Part shown: positions 32,801 to 40,313 of the stretch, in pieces
Numbering within the stretch: position 1 is the first letter of the stretch
Layout of the letters: every line of letters starts with the position of its first letter
Origin: a virus
DNA: 42,928 bases
Virus record (IMG/VR): IMGVR_UViG_3300047382_000745
Coordinates: 1 to 42,928 of that record
Reading direction: 5' to 3' (one strand)
The notes under the pieces: model-generated
Told to the model about the DNA's origin: nothing
What the model saw: only the letters and a program-made list of their open reading frames with translations
Databases searched by the model: none
Made by a program: the position numbers and the translations under genes

Positions 32801-34043
32801 CCGCTAAACTTTCTGCTGGTGTACTGTTATTAAGTTCGTACTGTAAATTAAATGTTAACGACACAGCATATTGCTTACCTGCCGCATTTTCATATGGCAC
32901 TGTAATACTTAAATTCTTTGCTTCACTTGGACTAATTGTGTATCTGGCAGGATCACTTGTTCTATACCAAACACGGAATATACCCACTGGTACATTACCA
33001 AAGTTTCCGTCTGGGAATCTAATTTTAATTCCATCGGCGCCTGCATTTTCTACAGAATATAAATTTCTTGTGTTTAAACTTTTACTGTTATAGTTTAATG
33101 TTTGCCCAACTGTGTTAGGAATTTTAGTCCAATTGTTTAAAACAAGACCGTTGCTGTCAATTTCCTGTAAGTACACATCGGTTTCATTGATGTTAGGCAC
33201 AGTAATTGTTTCAATTCTATTTTCTATTGGCGCAGTATAATTAAAGTCCTTAAACTGTAAATTACCCTGTTTTATTAAACTAAAGAATCCAGTGTTTCTA
33301 CTTGCAAGACCACCGCCATCATTTCTATAAATGATGTTCATTAAATTTGTTGGACTTGGCTCTCTTTCGTAAAAGTGACTGTTATCTTTAAATTCTGGAT
33401 TAACAACATTAAACTGTCTTTTTGCACCCGATGATGTGATATTAAGATTATGCACAATAGGGGAATTAATTGGTGTGTTGAACTGATAAAGTTCAGTAGG
33501 TATGTTGTTTATATTACCCGACTTAATTGGTGATGAGAATTGGTTAGTGTTACTCATAGCCGCATTCATTATTGTAATGAATTGTTCGTAGGATTGGCTG
33601 TTATTTGAGTCATCCCAATACACAGTTCTATTTGACAATGAAGTGCCTAAACTGTCTACTAAAGGTTCAGATGTTTTCACGCTCACTAATTTTAATAAGC
33701 CACTTGCAGGTAAATTACGTTTAGGATTGTACCCTAACATTCTTGCAAGTTTAAATACTGATTCTCTTCTTTCTGCTGTTTCTAAAAAGTTTTCTCTGGT
33801 ATTAACATCCATTCTGAATGCTAAACTTTGGCTGAGGAATGCCAATAATTCTATGATAGATACAAATTCTGAGCTTTCAATAAAGTCATTGAAGTTTTCG
33901 GGATAGTTTGTCCTGATGTAATCCACCATTGCGGAACGCATAGTGTCAAAGTCGTACGCCTGAAAATCTACTTTGCTATATGCTTTATAGGCAATTTTCC
34001 AATCTTCTGCCGCAAATAAGTTATTTTGTCTACTACTGGCCAT
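29850..34043 (-). CDS. 6: Baseplate wedge protein gp6-like
   Basis: This 1397-aa protein has the conserved gp6/baseplate-J-like N-terminus of cyanophage-type phages (residues about 27-118): YDFDTMRSAMVDYIRTNYPE, then SSEFVSIIELLAFLSQSLAFRMDV, RENFLETAERRESVFKLARM and GYNPKRN. The C-terminus (about 1305-1397) returns to family sequence with INSYFVVSNWEFGETFYFTE. In T4, gp6 dimers form the inner ring joining the wedges around the hub. T4 gp6 has about 660 residues, so roughly 700 extra residues lie in the middle; that part is beta-rich and unfamiliar. AGAGGG lies ten bases before the ATG, within the end of gp25 three bases upstream. The giant gene follows at once. Confidence 0.88.
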   Translation of the reverse strand: MASSRQNNLFAAEDWKIAYKAYSKVDFQAYDFDTMRSAMVDYIRTNYPENFNDFIESSEFVSIIELLAFLSQSLAFRMDVNTRENFLETAERRESVFKLARMLGYNPKRNLPASGLLKLVSVKTSEPLVDSLGTSLSNRTVYWDDSNNSQSYEQFITIMNAAMSNTNQFSSPIKSGNINNIPTELYQFNTPINSPIVHNLNITSSGAKRQFNVVNPEFKDNSHFYEREPSPTNLMNIIYRNDGGGLASRNTGFFSLIKQGNLQFKDFNYTAPIENRIETITVPNINETDVYLQEIDSNGLVLNNWTKIPNTVGQTLNYNSKSLNTRNLYSVENAGADGIKIRFPDGNFGNVPVGIFRVWYRTSDPARYTISPSEAKNLSITVPYENAAGKQYAVSLTFNLQYELNNSTPAESLAAIKERAPQVFYTQNRMVSAQDYNVFPQSQSTNIAKIKSTNRTHSGHSRYIDINDPTGAYHNVDTFADDAYIYNNIHKTSQQVIVNNTTTPTEVVLSVITNILKLRKVNDFVYYGMRSEWKNPTKPSGSLSNFTFEDSDNVRWNAQPVKPESKVGYITEEFTPGSVNVLINNSNIATANLAKGLKDNTFIKWVDPTNVTDYKWARVTNIENNGVLGSAISTATGPWTLSEEIPAGWEMRDFIVSLRKLFTTAEFNLIVAEITAQRTFGIGYHLQDDYWYVIPNSDLSTSAKEGEFALDINGKGPNSWLLLMEYSPIDVNNYRYNITYRCLDYIIQSEGSLKFYNINNLNESNSNNRTSKDVITFTTVNTKPGAYENYTWKGNLWRNEELGLTVTPVNRITDIPLRTRSTTWRDVSVNWISNFGILKTEVNAPDPAKTNQQLYAEHNEYVTDAIIPLNTFHSVGGVSTETNVVIANNTGRITSMPSKISIPFNNATFGTNFVDTTGSTPFITYRQIVENQGSGSEVIWKAELGNVTVSSYGTNGDSFDNTITGRLHFKTYDAATGIGSLEYVNVQENDLHYSQDRTALFSSDKLEVYYENNKEKLDQEIKWEVLETYREPDGYTDPRKIRVAPINSNGDLVPDRPLQFEEYVDTTDEVFFEYYTDFDGYRYDRPVSGIVLDYRNEDELTIDNAGDRITPARYDDWKKLSTVNWLIVKNKVVAETLQNKSNAKGAVIFVVDEFKTYQLLAIGTTSEIKLVETKDYFVKRGRGKTQNTASASINPGTIKWSHVAPNDVRIDPSISNVVEMLVLTSSYNAQVNKWLARPTGTFPAPPTSDQLGSEFAGLNTYKSASDTLVFRSAKFKLLFGNQADDTVKAKFRVVKLSDQFSDNELKSRIIALINSYFVVSNWEFGETFYFTELSTYIHQELGSSIGSIVILPKNTTGKFGEMFQVKAEPNELFLSTASVNDIEIIGRLDNQTLRADR

Positions 34044-34046
34044 CTA

Positions 34047-34418
34047 TTACATACCCTCTGCTGTTTCTCTGATATACATTAAGTACAGAGTATCTTCGTT
34101 TTGTGTGGGTATAAATCTTAAATCTATGTCTACCCTAATTGCATGTTCTAATGCTGTTACTGTAGTTTTTAATAGTGATACTCTTGGATCACGTGCTACA
34201 ATTTTATCGACATCTTCTTCTATGTCTGTAACCACTTTTGGTGACATTGGATCCATTAATAAATCCCAAACAATGCTACCAAAGTTTGGTCGCATAACTC
34301 TTTCTCCACGTTTTGTGTAGAATTCGTTTTTTAAATCACGCTTCACAAGTTCATCGCCCGACAATGTATACGGAGCGTTAATTGTATCTACAGTATTAAA
34401 TCCTCTGAAGTTTGCCAT
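34047..34418 (-). CDS. 25: Baseplate wedge protein gp25-like
   Basis: From the ATG (MANFRGFNTVD) this is a 123-aa protein, close to the 132 residues of T4 gp25. The GPW/gp25 family signature is clear: KNEFYTKRGERVMRPNFGS, then VWDLLMDPM, and a C-terminal beta-alpha part with IRVDIDLRFIP. In T4, gp25 sits in the inner baseplate with gp6 and gp53 and helps trigger sheath assembly. An upstream in-frame GTG at 34433 would add five residues, but it is the first base of the late-promoter motif, so the ATG is preferred. No clear Shine-Dalgarno precedes it, consistent with a leaderless transcript. It heads the unit gp25, gp6, giant gene. Confidence 0.92.
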   Translation of the reverse strand: MANFRGFNTVDTINAPYTLSGDELVKRDLKNEFYTKRGERVMRPNFGSIVWDLLMDPMSPKVVTDIEEDVDKIVARDPRVSLLKTTVTALEHAIRVDIDLRFIPTQNEDTLYLMYIRETAEGM

Positions 34419-34423
34419 ACAAG

Positions 34424-34433
34424 TATTTATCAC
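34424..34433 (-). promoter_or_regulatory. T4-type late promoter for gp25-gp6-giant unit
   Basis: The minus strand reads GTGATAAATA, followed by CTTGT and ATG. With the octamer at -13 to -6, +1 is the A of the gp25 ATG at 34418. It is the only evident late signal between the terminator at 34817 and gp25. Confidence 0.75.
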
Positions 34434-34467
34434 TGAAATTAAATGCAGTTTTAATTTACCAAAACTC

Positions 34468-34496
34468 TTGACAAATCAGCCAAGATGTAGTTAAAT
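34468..34496 (+). promoter_or_regulatory. Sigma70-type promoter for the 80-aa gene
   Basis: TTGACA (34468-34473), a 17-base spacer, and TTAAAT (34491-34496). The -35 box is perfect; the -10 box matches four of six. The predicted start near 34503 gives a leader of about 68 bases. It is oriented opposite to the flanking late genes. Confidence 0.6.
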
Positions 34497-34524
34497 ACAC
34501 ATAAGCACTTTAATGTGTGACACC

Positions 34525-34539
34525 ACAGCACATTGCTGT
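34525..34539 (+). other. Small hairpin in the leader of the 80-aa gene
   Basis: ACAGCA-CAT-TGCTGT is a perfect six-base-pair inverted repeat with a three-base loop, about 20 bases before the ribosome binding site. There is no T tract, so it is not an obvious terminator. A regulatory role is only possible. Confidence 0.3.
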
Positions 34540-34570
34540 TACATTCACCCTATAGCAAAGGAATACGTAC

Positions 34571-34813
34571 ATGCGTAAACTTTTGAAAGGTTTCGACGAG
34601 ATTTGGGCGAAAGCACAACTTCGTAATGAAACAGAGAAAGGTCGTTTTCACAAGATATTTTTCCAGCATAAACGATACTTTCATTTAGGACTGTACGATA
34701 CTGTTACTAAGAAGTATGTTATCTTTGATAGCATTAATCTTGTGGGTAACTATCGTTACAACTCGAGCGTACACCCGCCAGAGTATGCAGAAATGCGTAA
34801 AATGGTTGGTTAA
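34571..34813 (+). CDS. Small unknown protein, 80 aa, plus strand inside late cluster
   Basis: The start is supported by AAAGGA eight bases upstream of the ATG. The product is basic and aromatic-rich (MRKLLKGFDEIWAKAQLRNE, then KIFFQHKRYFHLGLYDTVTKKYVIFD), probably a helix followed by a small beta sheet, with no signal peptide, membrane segment or cysteines. I do not recognise the family. It is a single-gene unit with its own sigma70-type promoter and terminator, inserted between gp5 and gp25 on the opposite strand. The host-type promoter suggests expression before the late phase, so a host-takeover or regulatory role is more likely than a structural one. That is inference from context only. 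Confidence 0.75.
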   Translation: MRKLLKGFDEIWAKAQLRNETEKGRFHKIFFQHKRYFHLGLYDTVTKKYVIFDSINLVGNYRYNSSVHPPEYAEMRKMVG

Positions 34814-34816
34814 AAC

Positions 34817-34842
34817 AAAAAGGGGGCTATGCCTCCTTTTTT
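34817..34842. terminator. Intrinsic terminator between convergent genes, probably bidirectional
   Basis: AAAAAGGGGGC-TAT-GCCTCCTTTTTT forms an 11-base-pair stem with one G-U wobble and a three-base loop, ending in a T run on the plus strand. Read on the minus strand it is also a hairpin ending in TTTTTG, with the wobble becoming an A-C mismatch. It starts three bases after the 80-aa gene, and its arm overlaps the stop codon of gp5. Confidence 0.8.
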
Positions 34843-37513
34843 ATGAGTCGAGATTATTAATTGCGTCTGCTATTGTGAACTTCAGGCTGGTAGGATTAAG
34901 TACTTCTTCGTAATATTTGTCTCTGGAATTATCTACTGCTTCTGCTAACAACAAGAAGTTTACACTTCCACCCTCTGTTCCTGTGGAAACATCAATATTT
35001 TGACCTTCTTGACCGTCTGGTGTTTGGAATACACTTGCTTGATACTGTCTCATTTGATGTAAGTTTGGATTTTCTACTAACTTAGATGAACCTGGTTGTT
35101 TACTCAATACCCACCCAGACATAAAATACGGTACTCTGTGATATTCACCGTTGTTTAATGCTTGTAGTACGTTGCTGTTTTTAAAGTTATCCGGGCCTAT
35201 ACTTCGTGCAAATTCAGTAAGTGCTAATTGCTGGTTGTCATTGATAGGAACTGCAATACTATCGCTTACATTGTTCCATGTTTGTTGCATATCACCAACA
35301 AGACCTAATGTTTCTCCCACAGGACCAATACCTTGTGAGAAGTCAACAATTTTATTGCCAAATTGATCTTGGAATATTTTACCAGGGCCATCTGGTATCA
35401 TGTCTATGCCCTGTGCTTTTAATTGCGATTCGAGATCTTGTAAAGAACTTGCTGATGCCATTGCTTGATCGATTGCACCTTTCATTTGTCCTAATTGTCC
35501 TTCTAATAAATCTGTAGGTAGACCGAGATCGTCTAAACTAAACATTTTTAATCTTGCTTCTACTTCCTGCAATTGTTTCCCAATACCAATAATCTTTTGT
35601 CCAAGTGCATTTGTAGTTGGAAAACGTATAGGAGGAATAGCCGCTTTGAGACCATTTACTAATGCTCCCAATCCTGCTATTTCTAATAGTTTTGTTGCCG
35701 CGGCATCTTTGAAATTATTTAATACACCTTGGACATCAGCATACTGTGGTATGCCATCTAAGTACCCTTGAACATCTGGTAATGCACTGTCTATGAGAGC
35801 TCCTGCTTGGGCTGAAGCGTCAGTGACTGCATTGCTAACTGAGGAAATAGCCGCCCCTGCTTCGTCTACATATCCTGTGCCAACTTCTGCACCGTCTGGA
35901 GTTTGTGCATCGGCCGGCGCCTGTGCCTTCTGACTCACAGCATTTGCTGGAGTATTTTTAAGCACACTTTCTGATTGAGCTTGTTCTTCTGCTTCACTGG
36001 CCGCTATTGGATCGTATTGAGAGTGTCCTATATAAGGTTCGTTTGTGAGCAATACTCCTACTATGGTTTCTATTTTATCTTGCTTACCTTGACGTTTTCC
36101 GGCAGTTGGTGCTCCTGCACTGTCTCCAGTTGTTGCACCTGCTTCGTCAAATTCTGCTTTTTCTGATGGCGCATCTTTTCTACCAGTGAGTCCCATTTGT
36201 GGTGCAGGTATAGCCGGGAGAGCAGGAAGTGCCGGAGGACCGCCACTGTTAAGTAATATTGTTGGTGCTAAAACACTGGTAGGTCCACCTGAACTTACAT
36301 TAAACCCAGCCGCACTTAATATGCTTGTGGGCATTGTACTTTGCATCTTGATTGGTCCGGTAGCCGCTAATAAGTCCATGCCTAATGGGCCACCGGCAGT
36401 TGCCGCTAATCTTCCACCAGCATTTAAATCAATATCGCCGCCGTTTGCAGTAATTTGCGTATTCAATCCACCGTATGCTGTTAAATCTCCTGAGCCTTCA
36501 ATTCTTAAATTACCGCCTGTTCCTAATGGTGGTAATCCTATAGCACCTAATGGATTAGAACCTTTGTATTCGCCACCTGTGGTATCACCTGCGGCTTTTA
36601 TATTAATATCTTGTCCTGCTTCAATGTTTATGTCTTGATCAGCACGTAAGTGGAAACTGCCTTTTGCTCTAAAGCCTATACTGCCTTCGCCAAAGAAATT
36701 TATATCACCTGTGCGTGTTAGTTCTACCCATGCAGAACCTTCCTTGTTGATCATGTAAATAACACCTGTGGTGTCATCCATTAAAATTTGATTACCGCCT
36801 GCTGTTCTAATTCGTATGTTTCTGCTATTGAGATTATCATCCATCACAAATTGGTGTCCACCTAATCTGTGATTAAAATTTTCAGGGTCTCTGGGCCCTG
36901 GTGTTAATATACCAAATACTTCACTGGGAGATTCTCTCCTTGCACCAGCCGTTCCTGCCCCTCTAAGCGGGTCATTTGCTAACCCTTGTCTTACTAACCC
37001 TTTTGCAATATCTACGTGTAGAGGGCGTGTAGCGTCGTTGTGCGTGGTCTTTTCGTCACGTTTATTCTTTTCAGCAACAGGTAATTTCATAGAAGGATCA
37101 GAGTAACTTTTTCCTGCAGGCATACCAGGTACCATGTGATTATATCTATCTGGGTACAAGCAACTTACTATAAAAGGAAACTTTGAATTACCGTCACCAA
37201 AACAACAAAGTACAAGGTTGCCTATGTCTGGTGGTACCATCCACATGCCGTAACTTTGTTGTGTGTCTACGTAACTTTCTATTTTTTCACCAATGCCTGC
37301 TGGATCAGTTCCACCTGCAAACGGCGAACTCCACATTGCGTCAAATAAACCGTCGTTAGATGATTTGTCTTTTGCCAACGTGGCTATGAAAACTTGTATG
37401 CGTCCTGTTCTGCTTAAATCTTTTGTGGCAGTAACTTGCCCAATATAAATTCCAAACATCGGACTGTTCTTTTGTATTCTTTTATAAGATTGATTTGATC
37501 GACTAATTGACAT
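34841..37513 (-). CDS. 5: Baseplate central spike gp5-like, without internal lysozyme
   Basis: The protein has 890 aa against 575 in T4. Residues about 17-130 are the gp5/VgrG OB-fold (FGIYIGQVTATKDLSRTGRI, MWSSPFAGG, GMWMVPPDIGNLVLCCFGDG). Residues about 240-420 are a repetitive spike-like beta-helix (INIEAGQDINIKAAGD). T4 gp5 carries a lysozyme between these parts; here that interval (residues 130-240) is short and lacks it. After the spike come an Ala/Pro-rich linker with EPYIGHSQYDPI, helical segments (about 530-720), and near residues 750-835 a stretch (LALTEFARSIGPDNF, NNGEYHRVPYFMSGW) resembling the C-lobe of GH24 phage lysozymes. The GH24 N-lobe with its catalytic Glu is not recognisable. 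In T4, gp5 pierces the outer membrane and digests peptidoglycan; only the piercing role is clearly supported. It is the last gene of its unit. Confidence 0.85.
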   Translation of the reverse strand: MSISRSNQSYKRIQKNSPMFGIYIGQVTATKDLSRTGRIQVFIATLAKDKSSNDGLFDAMWSSPFAGGTDPAGIGEKIESYVDTQQSYGMWMVPPDIGNLVLCCFGDGNSKFPFIVSCLYPDRYNHMVPGMPAGKSYSDPSMKLPVAEKNKRDEKTTHNDATRPLHVDIAKGLVRQGLANDPLRGAGTAGARRESPSEVFGILTPGPRDPENFNHRLGGHQFVMDDNLNSRNIRIRTAGGNQILMDDTTGVIYMINKEGSAWVELTRTGDINFFGEGSIGFRAKGSFHLRADQDINIEAGQDINIKAAGDTTGGEYKGSNPLGAIGLPPLGTGGNLRIEGSGDLTAYGGLNTQITANGGDIDLNAGGRLAATAGGPLGMDLLAATGPIKMQSTMPTSILSAAGFNVSSGGPTSVLAPTILLNSGGPPALPALPAIPAPQMGLTGRKDAPSEKAEFDEAGATTGDSAGAPTAGKRQGKQDKIETIVGVLLTNEPYIGHSQYDPIAASEAEEQAQSESVLKNTPANAVSQKAQAPADAQTPDGAEVGTGYVDEAGAAISSVSNAVTDASAQAGALIDSALPDVQGYLDGIPQYADVQGVLNNFKDAAATKLLEIAGLGALVNGLKAAIPPIRFPTTNALGQKIIGIGKQLQEVEARLKMFSLDDLGLPTDLLEGQLGQMKGAIDQAMASASSLQDLESQLKAQGIDMIPDGPGKIFQDQFGNKIVDFSQGIGPVGETLGLVGDMQQTWNNVSDSIAVPINDNQQLALTEFARSIGPDNFKNSNVLQALNNGEYHRVPYFMSGWVLSKQPGSSKLVENPNLHQMRQYQASVFQTPDGQEGQNIDVSTGTEGGSVNFLLLAEAVDNSRDKYYEEVLNPTSLKFTIADAINNLDS

Positions 37514-37515
37514 AT

Positions 37516-39996
37516 CTATGTTCCAGGCTCAGTAGTAGGAGGATTATCTGTAGGAGGATTATCTGAAGTAGGAGTAGCCGCAGAATCTGTTTGTGTAGGC
37601 GGCACTTTAGCGTCTGGTGTTATTGGTAAAACACGTTGCCCACTTACACTGGAAGTAAATACACCTCCGTTAAATTGATTTGTTACTTTAATAATTCTAT
37701 ATACTCCGCCAAATGTTCTTGCTTCACCCGACATATCCCAATACCCTGAGTTTAAGTTACTGTCTTCGTCCGTGTAATCTGGGTCGTATGTTATTGGTGC
37801 ATTGATATTTAAGAAAAAACAGTTATCATCACCTTTATGATTGGCGGCGGTTGCATCGCTCTTTTTAGTGACTCCGTCTAAACCAGTGCCTTTTGATCCA
37901 AGATACCACGGATCTCCTCTTAATCCTAACTCTATCTGCATCATAAACTGTGTATCTGAATGCGAGCCTGCAATAAATCCAAGTAACTTGTTTTGCACTG
38001 AGCCTGCTTTGTACGTACCCCCGGCAACTTTACTGGGTGTGTCAGTGGTGCTTGATGTACCTTGTTTAGATTCTAATGCTTCCTGCTCTGTAATACCTGC
38101 CGCGGCAAGTTTATCTTGTACATTAATATAACCAAGATTTTCCAGCAGTGTTACATCAGGGTATGATACACCTGGGTTTAAGAAATCTGAACCGTATGCA
38201 TAACCACTAAACTCAGGTTTGTAATCCGGTGCTATTGTGGGGTCTAACACAGTAGGTGTTGAGGTACTGATATTAACACTGGCGTTAAGTTGTTTTGTTG
38301 TTGCGGCGTCTAATTGTTCTATAAATGCTTCTTTGTTAGCATTTGTTCCAAAATTAACTAAATCAATTAATTGTGCAGATGATAGTCCAACCGCACTTGC
38401 TAATTGATCCACTGCTCCTGTGGCTGTGTTAAGCAGACTTTTTAAATCATCTAAAAGTCCTTTTAGAGAGCTTTTTTCAAGTGCGTTTTCACTTTTATTA
38501 AATAAATCATTTACCTGCCCTTCGAGTGATAAATCTTTTGCTTCTGGCACTGTATTTGCTAAAGAATCTGATGCAGTAATAGATATATCACCCATTGCAC
38601 CACCCTTAGGAGGCAATAATAAATCTAAACCTTGATCATAACGAATATCAAGAGACTGTATTTGATCGTTCAATCCTGTAAACATATAATTGTAGGCTTT
38701 TAACAATGTGTCATTCCCAATCATGTCTTCTATTACTTTTCTTGTATCTTTAACTTCAGTTTCTCTGACATCGACTGCTACATCACGTCTTGTAGATTTA
38801 TATATAGTTGGTATAAAAGTATATTGTTGAGCATACTTATTTCTTCGTTTATCAAATCCTAATTGCTTTGTGTCAGCATTTATTCTCAACCAAGATATAA
38901 ATGTTTGATCCTGGTCTATATTGTCATCTTCGGGATTATCTATTTCACTCTTGCGTGATATTTTGCTAATGTACTCTTCATTCATACTTAACAGTGTTAA
39001 GAAATAATCATGTATGCTTACACCTTCTGCTACAGAAATTTTATCTTGCTCTATTTCTTGTTCTGCTGTTTCACCTGAATCTTTGGGATTGTCTTCTAAT
39101 GCTTTTTGTCTTTCTATTGCATCTGCAGACTCTATGGATTCTAAATTTATCACCCTGTTTGTATCTTCAGCATCAGCATCAGTATTAGATATCAACGTTT
39201 GGTCATCAATTAAATCATAACTTGAACCACCACTACTACCACCTCCGGCGGCGGCAATTAACTTACCTGTATCAAATGTTATAACATCTTTAACTTCGCT
39301 ATCAGATGATTCTTGAAGTTCGTTTAGTTTTTTCTCTAAATCATCGACATGCTCTTGGATTGTTTTACCCAATGTGTTTAATGTTTTAGGTATTTTATAT
39401 ACATCGTCTCTGAATGCATACGATGCCGTTGCTACTGTTTCGAAGTCATATGTACTGCCTGTGGAGTCGATTGCTACCCTAATTTGTGTTGGTTGAATTT
39501 TATATCTAAATGGGCCGGCTACTATTTCAGGATCACCGCCTGTGTCAGGATCCCACTCAACATCGCTTGGACCTAAATCTGATTCTCTGTAACCTTGAAA
39601 ACGTATTTCCAAAAACATTGTTGCATGAGCAGTATTTTCATGATCTAAATAAACTTTTGCCAATTGTATTTGGTCTGGGAATGTGGCCGCCCCTGGTTGC
39701 TTAATTGTAAACTTTATTGTATTTGCTTGTGGGCCATCATTGGCTGTTACAACACTGGCTATTTCTAAATTGTCAATTTGGGTGCCTGTTACTCCGGTCT
39801 GTGCAAGTATTACTGTGGCCCCCGGGGGTGCCGCAAGATTCTCTTCTGCTAATCCAAATTCAGCAGGTGCATTTTCGGTGTAAGAATTTTCCACCATGTA
39901 TAATTTTAAATTGTATGTGGCATTATCGTAGTAGTCAAGTATGTTGCCATACACTTTACCAACATAAGGATCAAAATATTCTGGAATTTGTGGCAT
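37516..39996 (-). CDS. Putative baseplate hub protein (gp27 position)
   Basis: This 826-aa protein starts at an ATG with AGGAG six bases upstream and ends three bases before gp5. The N-terminus (MPQIPEYFDPYVGKVYGN) leads into beta-rich sequence to about residue 210. A coiled-coil-like helix (HVDDLEKKLNELQ, about 215-235), a Gly/Ser linker, an acidic region and a Pro/Thr tail (DNPPTDNPPTTEPGT) follow. Near the C-terminus, GVYRIIKVTNQFNGGVFTSS has the look of tail-hub proteins that end in 'Y.V..V.h.fs.G.f.t'. In T4, gp27 precedes gp5 in the hub and has 391 residues. The position just before gp5 supports a hub role, but I cannot show homology to gp27 by eye; gp26 or a phage-specific component are alternatives. 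Confidence 0.6.
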   Translation of the reverse strand: MPQIPEYFDPYVGKVYGNILDYYDNATYNLKLYMVENSYTENAPAEFGLAEENLAAPPGATVILAQTGVTGTQIDNLEIASVVTANDGPQANTIKFTIKQPGAATFPDQIQLAKVYLDHENTAHATMFLEIRFQGYRESDLGPSDVEWDPDTGGDPEIVAGPFRYKIQPTQIRVAIDSTGSTYDFETVATASYAFRDDVYKIPKTLNTLGKTIQEHVDDLEKKLNELQESSDSEVKDVITFDTGKLIAAAGGGSSGGSSYDLIDDQTLISNTDADAEDTNRVINLESIESADAIERQKALEDNPKDSGETAEQEIEQDKISVAEGVSIHDYFLTLLSMNEEYISKISRKSEIDNPEDDNIDQDQTFISWLRINADTKQLGFDKRRNKYAQQYTFIPTIYKSTRRDVAVDVRETEVKDTRKVIEDMIGNDTLLKAYNYMFTGLNDQIQSLDIRYDQGLDLLLPPKGGAMGDISITASDSLANTVPEAKDLSLEGQVNDLFNKSENALEKSSLKGLLDDLKSLLNTATGAVDQLASAVGLSSAQLIDLVNFGTNANKEAFIEQLDAATTKQLNASVNISTSTPTVLDPTIAPDYKPEFSGYAYGSDFLNPGVSYPDVTLLENLGYINVQDKLAAAGITEQEALESKQGTSSTTDTPSKVAGGTYKAGSVQNKLLGFIAGSHSDTQFMMQIELGLRGDPWYLGSKGTGLDGVTKKSDATAANHKGDDNCFFLNINAPITYDPDYTDEDSNLNSGYWDMSGEARTFGGVYRIIKVTNQFNGGVFTSSVSGQRVLPITPDAKVPPTQTDSAATPTSDNPPTDNPPTTEPGT
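37535..37564 (-). repeat. Two perfect 15-bp repeats
   Basis: gtaggaggattatct is repeated directly at 37535-37549 and 37550-37564 and encodes the duplicated DNPPT unit in the hub-protein tail. It is a recent-looking in-frame duplication in a disordered region. Confidence 0.85.
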
Positions 39997-39998
39997 GC

Positions 39999-40313
39999 CT
40001 AACTCCTGGGTGCTATGTAGTTAGTTACTGACTCCTTGGATGGCACAAAAATTGATAGGCCGGATTTAAAATCTCGGATTGGGTCTTTGAGCTCATCTGG
40101 GTTTCGCAACGCAAATATCCACCACAGTCTACTATTGCCGTATAATTTATGGGCAAGTAGGTCTGGTCTTTCTTCAAAGGCATGTCCAATTTTATACCTC
40201 TCGTCTTGTAACGAAGCAGGCACTTTAGGTAAATTATTAACGCCTAAGAAAATATTGTCAGGACCGACACTTGCGTTTTTAAGAAAACTATCTGCTCTAT
40301 GTTTAGTAGACAT
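39999..40313 (-). CDS. 53: Baseplate wedge protein gp53-like
   Basis: This 104-aa protein contains the gp53/LysM-like core at about residues 45-95: ERPDLLAHKLYGNSRLWWIF, then NPDELKDPIRDFKSGLSIFV, where the 'LA..lYG...lWW.ia..N' and 'G..i.vP' elements are typical. T4 gp53 has 196 residues, so this is a minimal version. In T4, gp53 joins adjacent wedges and binds gp25 and gp6. Its start overlaps the gp48-like stop as TAATG, indicating coupled translation. It lies three bases before the putative hub gene. Confidence 0.8.
   Translation of the reverse strand: MSTKHRADSFLKNASVGPDNIFLGVNNLPKVPASLQDERYKIGHAFEERPDLLAHKLYGNSRLWWIFALRNPDELKDPIRDFKSGLSIFVPSKESVTNYIAPRS

Noticed and set aside
34047-34418. 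gp25 annotated as a lysozyme
   Set aside because: The 'gp25-like lysozyme' label is a historical family name; no catalytic residues of a lysozyme are visible and the protein fits a structural wedge role.
34419-34433. GTG start giving a 128-aa gp25
   Set aside because: Same reason: the GTG lies in the late promoter, and MANFRGF from the ATG at 34418 fits the gp25 family start and length.
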